From positions 3,286,001 through 3,350,000 of the forward strand of contig NZ_CP063813.1 of the NCBI RefSeq assembly GCF_015277815.1: a stretch of DNA of 64,000 nt, written 5' to 3'. The notes below the pieces were generated by a model. The model saw nothing but the letters and a program-made list of their open reading frames with translations, was not told the DNA's origin and did not search any database. The stretch comes from Microbacterium atlanticum (lineage in GTDB: Bacteria; Actinomycetota; Actinomycetes; Actinomycetales; Microbacteriaceae). The translations under genes were made by a program, and so were the position numbers. Shown here in pieces: positions 49,607 through 56,796 of this stretch (positions within the stretch are counted from its first letter, which is position 1; every line of letters begins with the position of its first letter).

Positions 49607-52600
49607 TCATCGCGGCGGCCCACCGCGATCCCAGTAGTCACGCCACTCCTCGTTGTACGACCGGGTTGTCGCGGACGGCTCGATGTGCGTGAACGCGTCG
49701 AGCACGTAGCGGAGCCGGTCCCGCTTCTCGCCATCCGGCGACACGAGTACGAGGGCGAGGCGGTGGCGGTCGCCCTGCGTCTGGGCGAAGGTGACCTCAT
49801 TCGTCGTGATGGTGAAGGTGTCGGATCCCTGGATCCGACCCTTCACCTCGATGTAATGAATGCGCCCGTCGGGATCGAGGGACTGGATGTCATATCCGGG
49901 GTTGTTCCTAGGCATCTCGTGTGGCGTGCGGCCGAGTGCGCGTTCGGTGGCGAGAACGGCCTCGACGGCTCGGCGTTCGACGAACTCGGTGTTGCGCGCG
50001 AAGGTCTGGGGCGCGGCATCCTCGTCGCCAGTCGACAGTCGTCGGCTCGGCACGACGAGTGCTGATCCGCGGACGACAGCGGGAAGTGCGACGAGTCGTG
50101 TGCTTTCGTCGAGCGCGCGTAGTCGCTTGTCGAGCCGTTCGTCGAGTTGGCGCGCCCGATGGAGCGCGACGTCAGCGCGGATGCGGCCAATGGTGCCGGC
50201 GCGTTCGAGTGCTTCGAGGCGATTGTGTTCGCGGTCCCAGTGGTTGATTTCGGCGAGGAGTCGTTCCTTGACCTGAACACGGGTGCGGTCGACGTCCACG
50301 GCGATGCGCGCGGCGAGTTCGTCCATGCGGGGTGCGAGGCCGTCGCGATACGCCCAGGCGCGGATGGAGCGCTCATGGTCACTCTTCGCCCACTCCTCCG
50401 CGAGAACCTCTGCGATCGTTGCAGCCTCACGAGCGTGTGGCGCGTCGTAGTCGAGATAGGGCGGGGCCGCGGCGAGGATGACTGTGCCCGCGGCGTCGAG
50501 GACCGGGTAGTCGAAGTGGCGCGACACGGTGTCGGCGTCGGGGGTGGCGTTCTGGATTCGTTGCTCGACGGCGTACAGCAGCGCAGTTTGCTCGGATTGC
50601 TGTTCGCGTCGGTCGACGAACACCGTTCCGCGCTTGAGTACTGACCCCAGGTCTTCGATGGTGAGGTCTATGACGGCTTGAAGTAGCGGGTGGCCGGGGG
50701 CGAGAAGTGCCGCCTGCGTCTGATTCTCGGGGCGGACGAGTGCGGTTTCGAACGTGGCTCGTTCATACCGTTCCGGCACGGGCGCCCACCTGTTGAGCCT
50801 GCGGGCCATGTCGATGACGCGCTCCGGTACCCGCGTGATCTCGTATCGGCCCTTCTCGCGCCGGCGGATGCGACCGCCGAGGCGTTCGAAGGCGGGGAGG
50901 AAGAACGCCGCGATGTATCCCGGCTGCAGTCGTCGCTCGCGGGCCTTCTCCATCCGCTCGCGGATCTCTTCGAGGTTGAGTGAGGAGTACATCTCGGGGT
51001 GCAGTGCGCGCTCGGCGACCATGGCGTCGAGCCCGTGGGCGACGCTCGCGTCGATGACGCGGTTGAGCTCGGCCTTGCGTTCGGGCTCGTCGCCGTACCG
51101 GATCGCCTCGATCAGCAGATCGCGAAGCGACTTCTCCTGGAAGGCATCCGCATCGCCGAGGACGTTGAAGAGGTTGCCGTTGTACGCGATCGACATCTGG
51201 TCGATCTTCGACAGCAACCGGGTGAATACGTCCCCTTCGCGGGTGTCTTTCGCGACCATGTTCCACAGGTGGCACACCTCGCGCTGGCCGATGCGGTGGA
51301 TGCGGCCGAAGCGCTGCTCGATGCGGTTCGGGTTCCACGGTAGGTCGTAGTTGACCATGAGGTGGGCACGCTGCAAATTGAGGCCTTCGCCCGCGGCATC
51401 CGTCGCCAGCAACACGACAGTGTTGCGGTCGTACGTGAACTGCTCGCGTGCCGCTTTGCGGTCTTCGCGGCGGGTGCCTCCGTGAATCGTGATGACCGAC
51501 TCGGGGCGACCCAGCTGCGTCGTGATCTTCTGGCGCAGGTAGTCGAGGGTGTCCTTGTGCTCGGTGAAGATGATGATCTTGCGCGGTTCGCCTGAGTCGT
51601 CGTGGACGAGGAGCTGCTCGTCGAGGATCGTGCGTAGCTGCACCCACTTCTTGTCGTCGTCGAGCAGCCGCACGCGGCGGGCGACGCGGATGAGGTCTTC
51701 GAGGATCGCGATCTCTGCGCGAAGCTCGCCGATCGACTCGGAGGCGGTGGCGAGGTCGACGACCTCGTCTACACGCGCCTCGAACTGCGCGCGCTCGTCT
51801 TCAGCGACCTCCTCATCAAGGTCATCAAACAAGTCGGGGTCGAAGCTTGGCGTCGAGTTGGAATCGTCCGCGAAGTCGAGCGTCACGCGGCCCGTCGACC
51901 ACTCATCGATCGCCGCGGTCATCGAGGTGCTGTACCGGGCCTCGTCGGTCGCGCGTCGCCACTCCCGCAAGCGCGTCTCGAGTCGCACTTGGCGTCGCTC
52001 GAGTGAGCGGAGGATGGCTTCGGGGCTCGAGGCGAGGCGTCGCTGCAGCACCGTGAGCGCGAAGCCGACGTTGTTGCCACGCTTCTTGTCGCCGGCCTGC
52101 GCGAGGCGTTCCGCCCGCCCCATCTCGGTGCGGACGTAGCCGGTCACCAGCTCATATAGCTCGCGCTCGGGGTCGCTCAGCTCGTACTCGACGGTGTAGG
52201 CACGACGCTCAGGGAACAGGGGCTTGCCCTCGAAGGTGAGGAGTTCTTCCTTCACCATGCGTCGCATCAGGCCGCGGGTGTCGGTGCGGTGCACGCCGGC
52301 GCGGAACTGGCCTTCGAATCGGTCGCGGTCCAGTAGCGACATGAACAGCTGGAAGTCCTCCTCTTTGCCCGCATGAGGGGTCGCGGTCATGAGGAGGAAG
52401 TTGTGCGCGGTTTCGGCGAGCAGTCGGCCAAGCCGGAATCGCTTCGTCTCGTCGACTTGGCCGGCCCACGACGAGTAGTGCGCCGACATGCGGTGCGCCT
52501 CGTCGACGACGACAGCGTCCCAGGTGACGTCCGACAGCTGCTCGACCAGGTCATCGCTCCTGGAGAGTTGATCCATCCGTGCGATGAGGAACGGGTGTTC

Positions 52601-53206
52601 GGCGAACACGTTGCGCCCCTGCGCGTCGTCGACCATCTGCCGGTTGAAGATCTCGAACGACAGGTCGAACTTCTGGGACAGCTCTTCTCGCCACTGCTCG
52701 ACGAGGCCGCCGGGGGCGACGATCAGTGCTCGTTCGCAGTCGGCGCGAAGGATGAGCTCCTTCAGATAGAGGCCGGCCATGATCGTCTTGCCGGCGCCCG
52801 GATCGTCGGCGAGCAGGAACCGAAGCGGGATCCGCGGGAGGAGCTCCTCGTACACTGCGCGGATCTGGTGCGGCAGAGGGTCGACGTCCGAGCTGTTCAC
52901 CGCCGCCATCGGGTCGTAGAGTGCGGCGTACTTGATGCGCAGCGCCTCAGCCGCGAGGCGGAACTCGTCGGGGTCGCCGTCGAACGCGGGTGCGTTGCCG
53001 AGCTCAGTGACCAGCTCAAGCTTGCCGGCATCCGCATCGGTGATCATCCGCTCGCCGGTGCGGCCGGAGTCGTCGCGAAAGAAGATCTCGACGAGCGCAT
53101 CGTCCAGCGGCGTCACGCCGACGAGCGTCACCGGTTGCCCGGGCAGGACGCCGCGCAGGCGTTGTCCCGCGCGCAGCGAGGCGAGCGTCACCGCAGGTGC
53201 GTCCAC
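49607..53206 (-). CDS. SNF2-type helicase with C-terminal DUF3883-like domain
   Basis: This 1,199-residue superfamily-2 ATPase has Walker A LADDPGAGKT (134-141), DEAH (235-238 in VVVDEAHRMS), motif III LLMTATPHAGKEED, a second RecA domain and motif VI EQRFGRIHRIGQREV. The last ~100 residues contain NPGYDIQSLDPDGRIHYIEVKGR, matching the DUF3883 domain found at the ends of defence helicases and related to restriction-nuclease folds (the D...ExK pattern is visible in DIQS...YIEVKG). GTG 53206 with GGGGAGGAA upstream is a strong start. It is the first large gene of the cargo operon and probably translocates on, and perhaps cuts, foreign DNA. Confidence 0.88.
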   Translation of the reverse strand: MDAPAVTLASLRAGQRLRGVLPGQPVTLVGVTPLDDALVEIFFRDDSGRTGERMITDADAGKLELVTELGNAPAFDGDPDEFRLAAEALRIKYAALYDPMAAVNSSDVDPLPHQIRAVYEELLPRIPLRFLLADDPGAGKTIMAGLYLKELILRADCERALIVAPGGLVEQWREELSQKFDLSFEIFNRQMVDDAQGRNVFAEHPFLIARMDQLSRSDDLVEQLSDVTWDAVVVDEAHRMSAHYSSWAGQVDETKRFRLGRLLAETAHNFLLMTATPHAGKEEDFQLFMSLLDRDRFEGQFRAGVHRTDTRGLMRRMVKEELLTFEGKPLFPERRAYTVEYELSDPERELYELVTGYVRTEMGRAERLAQAGDKKRGNNVGFALTVLQRRLASSPEAILRSLERRQVRLETRLREWRRATDEARYSTSMTAAIDEWSTGRVTLDFADDSNSTPSFDPDLFDDLDEEVAEDERAQFEARVDEVVDLATASESIGELRAEIAILEDLIRVARRVRLLDDDKKWVQLRTILDEQLLVHDDSGEPRKIIIFTEHKDTLDYLRQKITTQLGRPESVITIHGGTRREDRKAAREQFTYDRNTVVLLATDAAGEGLNLQRAHLMVNYDLPWNPNRIEQRFGRIHRIGQREVCHLWNMVAKDTREGDVFTRLLSKIDQMSIAYNGNLFNVLGDADAFQEKSLRDLLIEAIRYGDEPERKAELNRVIDASVAHGLDAMVAERALHPEMYSSLNLEEIRERMEKARERRLQPGYIAAFFLPAFERLGGRIRRREKGRYEITRVPERVIDMARRLNRWAPVPERYERATFETALVRPENQTQAALLAPGHPLLQAVIDLTIEDLGSVLKRGTVFVDRREQQSEQTALLYAVEQRIQNATPDADTVSRHFDYPVLDAAGTVILAAAPPYLDYDAPHAREAATIAEVLAEEWAKSDHERSIRAWAYRDGLAPRMDELAARIAVDVDRTRVQVKERLLAEINHWDREHNRLEALERAGTIGRIRADVALHRARQLDERLDKRLRALDESTRLVALPAVVRGSALVVPSRRLSTGDEDAAPQTFARNTEFVERRAVEAVLATERALGRTPHEMPRNNPGYDIQSLDPDGRIHYIEVKGRIQGSDTFTITTNEVTFAQTQGDRHRLALVLVSPDGEKRDRLRYVLDAFTHIEPSATTRSYNEEWRDYWDRGGPPR

Positions 53207-53276
53207 GTGGTTCCTCCCCTGGAAAATGGCAAGTCGCTCAGGATACGTCGGGCCGCCGACATCGCGGCTGACTGGG

Positions 53277-53459
53277 TCAGCCCGGGGATCCGGCATCTCC
53301 CTTGCGCACCCAGTCGTCAACCTCGCTCGCCTGGAACTTCCACAGACGCCCGACCTTGTGCGCCGGCATCCCTTTGTCGGAGATCCACGCGTAGATCGTG
53401 TCTTTGGTGACACCCAAGTGCTCAGCGATGTCGTCGGCAGAGAGCCATGGCTCTGACAT
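53277..53459 (-). CDS. Small helix-turn-helix protein (excisionase-type fold)
   Basis: This 60-residue protein is a MerR/excisionase-like DNA-binding domain: WLSADDIAEHLGVTKDTIYAW, then GMPAHKVGRLWKFQASEVDDWV. It lies 70 bases before the helicase gene on the same strand and could be the operon's regulator or an excision factor for the element. The first role fits its position at the head of the cargo operon, since the recombinases are 7 kb away. Confidence 0.82.
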   Translation of the reverse strand: MSEPWLSADDIAEHLGVTKDTIYAWISDKGMPAHKVGRLWKFQASEVDDWVRKGDAGSPG

Positions 53460-53508
53460 TCACGCCCCCATGCGGATTGAGCCGGATGTGTCCGGGTATG
53501 GGCCGATC

Positions 53509-54318
53509 CTATCGGGAACCCTCGTCGTCGTCGCTGTTGGCGTGCCCGACCTCGTCAACGGCAGCCAGGAGTTCTTCGAGGTGCATGTGAAGTTCGTCGT
53601 ACGCCTGCATGAAGAACATCAAATCCATGTTGGACGGAGTTGTGTCGTCCAGGTGGGCGAGGATCTCCCGCGCCTCGCGGACCGCTGTCTGCAGCCGAGT
53701 CTCTATTCCGGGCAGGCTGCGGAGCCAGGCGTCGATCACGCTGAACGGGATCGGGGCGAAGCCGTGGGCGTCGACGCCGACGTGGAACTGATGGTCGTTC
53801 GGGCCGTGATCGCGTGCATGCGTGTGTCCGTGAAGGAGCGGGATACCGTCGTCCCAGCGTGGGCGATGCGATGTGTGGCGATCAATGGGTTGGCTGTCGC
53901 CGGCGTACGGGTAGTGCGAGGCGAGGAGCCGGTACCCGTGCCGCGTGCCTTCGATCACCTCCGGCAGGATCTCCCACCCGGCCGCCTCGTATTGAGGTGC
54001 GAATCGCTCGATGGCGCGCTTGCTCTGTGTTGCTGGTGAGACACGATCGTGGTTGCCGGGGACGAGAAGCCGGCGCCCGTTGAGTCGCGCGGTGAGCCGG
54101 ATCGACTCTTCGATCGGTCCGAGTGCGACATCGCCGAGGTGCAAAACGACATCGTCGGGCGCGATGGCGTCGTTCCATCGGCGGATCAGCGTGGAGTCCA
54201 TCTCTTCGACCGTCGAGAACGGGCGGCCAGCGAGTTCGCTGATGCGGGCGTGACTGAAGTGGGTGTCGGAGGTCACGAAGTCGACCTGGTCGAAGTCGAA
54301 CCACGGGTACTCACGCAT
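53509..54318 (-). CDS. Metallophosphoesterase family protein
   Basis: This 269-residue protein has the calcineurin-type metal-binding motifs in order: FVTSDTHFSHARI (DxH), DDVVLHLGDVALG (GD), LLVPGNHDRVS (GNHD), LASHYPYAG (H) and LLHGHTHARDHG (GHxH). All metal ligands are present. The last ~70 residues are helical and acidic. ATG 54318 was chosen because it starts the first beta strand and overlaps the stop of the gene before it by 8 bases. Its substrate (nucleotide, RNA or protein phosphate) is unknown. It is cargo of the element, with the unknown gene at 54311 as its operon partner. Confidence 0.88.
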   Translation of the reverse strand: MREYPWFDFDQVDFVTSDTHFSHARISELAGRPFSTVEEMDSTLIRRWNDAIAPDDVVLHLGDVALGPIEESIRLTARLNGRRLLVPGNHDRVSPATQSKRAIERFAPQYEAAGWEILPEVIEGTRHGYRLLASHYPYAGDSQPIDRHTSHRPRWDDGIPLLHGHTHARDHGPNDHQFHVGVDAHGFAPIPFSVIDAWLRSLPGIETRLQTAVREAREILAHLDDTTPSNMDLMFFMQAYDELHMHLEELLAAVDEVGHANSDDDEGSR

Positions 54319-54718
54319 CGTGAGAATCCGGGGCGTCGGGATCCATGTCGTATGCGCGCAGCAACGCTCGTTCGATGTCACTCACGGGCTCCGGCTGCAT
54401 CTGGGCGGTATCGGCCCGAAGCCGACCGAGAGCGGCCTCGATTGCGATCCGGTTCTCGTCGCGCCACTCGCGAACACTCCGATCGCGGAGCACGCCGTCC
54501 TCACTGCTGCCCGGGTAGTCGAGCAGGAGCTCGGTCTCGATCACCGAGGCCAGGACACATGCATCGACGGTGCGCGACGCGCGCAGGATCGACAGGCGGG
54601 TGGTGGCATCGGAGTCAGATACGTCGACGCGGTAGCGCTGGATGTCGCCGTGCTCGGTCGACTCGACTCCGACGTGAGTGACCGTGAGGCGGCGTCCGCT
54701 GATGATGATCTCTCTCAC
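54311..54718 (-). CDS. Hypothetical protein paired with the metallophosphoesterase
   Basis: This 135-residue protein of unknown function starts at GTG 54718, preceded by the strong ribosome site GGGAGGG. It begins with a beta-rich stretch (REIIISGRRLTVTHVGVES) and ends in an acidic helical tail (DIERALLRAYDMDPDAPD). No family is recognised. The 8-base overlap with the metallophosphoesterase indicates coupled translation and probably a shared role. Confidence 0.6.
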   Translation of the reverse strand: MREIIISGRRLTVTHVGVESTEHGDIQRYRVDVSDSDATTRLSILRASRTVDACVLASVIETELLLDYPGSSEDGVLRDRSVREWRDENRIAIEAALGRLRADTAQMQPEPVSDIERALLRAYDMDPDAPDSHDA

Positions 54719-54764
54719 GCGCCCTCCCTCCCGAACAGATCAGGCTACAAGGGCGAGCCCTCTG

Positions 54765-55169
54765 TCACCCAGCCTCAGGACGAAGGCGGCCCGGTCGGAT
54801 GACCTCGTCGTGACCTGGAACTAATGTGATCGTCCCGAGCCGTGACCAGTAGCTGACGAGCCAACGCTGTAGCAGCTCGCGCTGCTCCTTCCGCTGGAGC
54901 AATGAGCGCCCGGGATCATCGATGACGTGCTCCCAGTCGGGGGTTGAGAACATTTCGTCGAAGAGTTCAGCCCGCGATGGGCCGGTGCCATGGCGGTCCC
55001 ACCACGACACAGTCAGCTGGCCCGCGAGCTCGGCGGTTGACCTACCATGTGGCTCTTCGATGGTGCCGATCAGAGCGCTGAGGTACGGGTCATCGGCTGC
55101 CAAGGCAAACGGTTCGTGCTCGATCGCGACCGCTTCCATAGATTGAAGGATGCCATACGGATTAGGCAC
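54765..55169 (-). CDS. Hypothetical protein of the element cargo
   Basis: This protein is at most 134 residues and its function is not recognised. It is rich in Trp/His/Glu (AELAGQLTVSWWDRHG, ELLQRWLVSYWSRLG) with no membrane segment. The GTG at 55169 has no ribosome site; ATG 55139 (EAVAIEHEPFALAADD) is an alternative start that removes ten residues. It lies 46 bases before the gene at 54311 and could belong to the same small operon. Confidence 0.5.
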   Translation of the reverse strand: MPNPYGILQSMEAVAIEHEPFALAADDPYLSALIGTIEEPHGRSTAELAGQLTVSWWDRHGTGPSRAELFDEMFSTPDWEHVIDDPGRSLLQRKEQRELLQRWLVSYWSRLGTITLVPGHDEVIRPGRLRPEAG

Positions 55170-55234
55170 AGCACTGTAGTGGCGCGGCGTTCCGAACTGC
55201 GTGCGGACCGAGTGGGCGGCGGGGCGGCTCAGAC

Positions 55235-55516
55235 TTATCTGAGCGTCAGATCTGGCGCGCGCGCAGGCAGGAGATCAGTCAGGTCGACGCCGAGCACCTG
55301 GGCCACGGCGAGCAGCGTCTTGACAGTCGGGTTCGCTGGAGTGCCAGGCCGCGACTCGCCCTTCTCAAGCTTCTGGTACGTATACCGACTCAGCCCTGAC
55401 TCGTAGGCGACACGATCCTGGCTATACCGGACGCGCGCACGCTCACGCTGAATGTTCTGGCCGAGCTCGCGAGCATAACGGTCCCACGCATCAGGGAGAT
55501 TTGCGGGGGACGGCAC
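55235..55516 (-). CDS. XRE-family HTH regulator
   Basis: This 93-residue protein is a Cro/C1-type helix-turn-helix domain: GQNIQRERARVRYSQDRVAYESGLSRYTYQKLEKGESRPG, followed by PTVKTLLAVAQVLGVDLTDLL. GTG 55516 has GAGGTG just before it. It diverges from the NYN-domain gene across 200 bases that contain three symmetric sequences (55534, 55590, 55646), likely including its own operator. It probably controls part of the cargo. Confidence 0.82.
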   Translation of the reverse strand: MPSPANLPDAWDRYARELGQNIQRERARVRYSQDRVAYESGLSRYTYQKLEKGESRPGTPANPTVKTLLAVAQVLGVDLTDLLPARAPDLTLR

Positions 55517-55533
55517 ACCTCAAGCGTTGCGAT

Positions 55534-55555
55534 TAGGCCTCTGCGAAAAGGCCTA
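55534..55555. terminator. Small hairpin in the XRE/NYN divergent region
   Basis: TAGGCC (55534-55539) pairs with GGCCTA (55550-55555) around a 10-base A-rich loop and is followed by TTT. It is weak as a terminator and could also be a regulator site in the XRE promoter region. Confidence 0.35.
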
Positions 55556-55589
55556 TTTCGTATGGCAATCTGCACAGTCCGGACACAAA

Positions 55590-55614
55590 GACGCCCTCCA
55601 CGAGGGAGGGCGTC
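55590..55614 (-). terminator. Hairpin with T-run on the minus strand
   Basis: GACGCCCTC (55590-55598) pairs perfectly with GAGGGCGTC (55606-55614) around a 7-base loop. Read on the minus strand it is followed by TTTGTG, as in an intrinsic terminator. It would stop transcription arriving from the recombinase genes before it reaches the XRE gene and the cargo operon. Confidence 0.6.
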
Positions 55615-55645
55615 GGGCCACGGTTGGGATGAACAACCGGGCGGG

Positions 55646-55664
55646 GTGTATCCACACTATACAC
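55646..55664. promoter_or_regulatory. Inverted repeat / promoter region before the NYN gene
   Basis: GTGTAT (55646-55651) and ATACAC (55659-55664) form an inverted repeat with a 7-base spacer that overlaps the -10-like TATACA at 55658-55663. It lies 53 bases before the TTG start at 55717 and is a candidate operator for the neighbouring XRE protein. Confidence 0.5.
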
Positions 55665-55716
55665 ACGATCGCTGGTAGGAAGGTGATCACCTCGTGCACC
55701 GATTTGGAGTCGTCTG

Positions 55717-56358
55717 TTGTCAGCCTCACCCGTTCCTGGACCGCCGCACGAGCGCCTCATCGTCTACATCGACGGCTTCAACTTCTATCACGGCATGCAC
55801 GACAAGTTCGGACGCTCGACCCTCTGGATCGACTTCGTCGCACTCGCGCAGAGCCTGCGCCCGCGCAGCCACATAGTCGCGGTGAAGTACTTCACCGCAC
55901 CTGTGCTGGGCGATGCGGGCGCGGCCAGTCGTCAGGCCTACCATCAGGCAGCCGTCGCCGCGCGTCACATCAACATTTTCAGCGTCACGCAGGGCCGATA
56001 TCAAGCGAAGACCGTGACGTGCTTCAACTGTCGCGCAACGCGTACGGTGCACGAGGAGAAGGAGACCGACGTCAACATCGCAGTTGCTCTTGTCGGCGAC
56101 GCCGCGGCGAACGCGATGGACTCGGCACTGATTATCAGCGCGGACAGCGATCTTGCGCCCGCGGTCAGGGCCGCAAAACAGTTCCGCCCGCACATGTTCA
56201 TCGGTGCCGCCTTCCCGCCAAAGCGTTTCTCGAGCGAACTCAAGCAACTGATGCCCGCTTCGTCGCAGATCGGTCGCGACAAGATCCGCCAGGCTCTTCT
56301 GCCCGAAAGGTTCACCGTCGGCGCAACCACCTACACCCGACCTCCGAAGTGGCGATGA
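55717..56358 (+). CDS. NYN-domain (PIN-like) ribonuclease
   Basis: This 213-residue protein has the NYN fold. The first acidic motif is LIVYIDGFNFYHGM, the middle acidic residues are EEKETDVNIAVALVGDA and the last is ALIISADSDLAPAVRAAKQF. Together these supply the Asp cluster of a metal-dependent RNase. A CxxC-like element (TCFNCRAT) sits between. The start is TTG 55717, preceded by GGAG at 55706-55709. It is the only plus-strand gene of the cargo and points toward the convergent recombinase block. Roles in RNA decay or abortive defence are known or suspected for relatives; none is proven here. Confidence 0.87.
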   Translation: MSASPVPGPPHERLIVYIDGFNFYHGMHDKFGRSTLWIDFVALAQSLRPRSHIVAVKYFTAPVLGDAGAASRQAYHQAAVAARHINIFSVTQGRYQAKTVTCFNCRATRTVHEEKETDVNIAVALVGDAAANAMDSALIISADSDLAPAVRAAKQFRPHMFIGAAFPPKRFSSELKQLMPASSQIGRDKIRQALLPERFTVGATTYTRPPKWR

Positions 56359-56379
56359 TGCGAGCGAGGTAGCCCCCCG

Positions 56380-56796
56380 TCACCTGCGGCGTGAGTCCAC
56401 GTTCGGGCGCTTCATCGGAGTGACGTTGCGGCTCGGGTCGTCGCCACTCAACAGCTGGTTCTCGACATGTAGCTCGGCGACAGCGGTCGCGGCGATCGTC
56501 AGCTGTGCTTCGAGGCTGCTCACTCGCTCGCGGAGCTGTTTGATTTGGGCTGCACGATCAGCCAGCAAACTCCGCAATGACTCGATCTCGCGATCTCTGG
56601 GCTGAGTTCCGTCCACGCGACGTGCCCACTCGTCCATCACCGCAGTCGCGCGGTTCATGGTGGCGCGGCTGACGCCGGCTTCGCGATAGAGGTTCTCCTT
56701 AATGATCCGACCGTCGGTGCGGACGGCTGCCCCGTTGAGGAGCCGCTCCATCGCGTCGCGCAGTTTGCGTTCGGTCGCGGCAGTGATGTCAGGCAT
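56380..56796 (-). CDS. TnpC-like coiled-coil transposition protein (DUF6262-type)
   Basis: This is a 138-residue protein. The N-terminal part contains a small helical DNA-binding region (KENLYREAGVSRATMNRATAVMDEW). The C-terminal part is a heptad-rich coiled coil (REIESLRSLLADRAAQIKQLRERVSSLEAQL) with a basic tail. The position, size and layout match the small third protein of Tn554-like transposons (TnpC), which aids recombination. ATG 56796 overlaps the preceding recombinase stop by 8 bases and has GAGG upstream. The family name is from memory. Confidence 0.75.
   Translation of the reverse strand: MPDITAATERKLRDAMERLLNGAAVRTDGRIIKENLYREAGVSRATMNRATAVMDEWARRVDGTQPRDREIESLRSLLADRAAQIKQLRERVSSLEAQLTIAATAVAELHVENQLLSGDDPSRNVTPMKRPNVDSRRR

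Noticed and set aside
40843..53206. BREX or DISARM identity for the cargo operon
   Set aside because: No PglZ-type phosphatase or BrxC/PglY set, and no DUF1998 or phospholipase-D-type gene is present, so neither definition is met.
53277..53459. Excisionase (Xis) function for the small HTH protein
   Set aside because: The fold fits, but it heads the cargo operon 7 kb from the recombinases; a regulator role is at least as likely, so Xis is not claimed.
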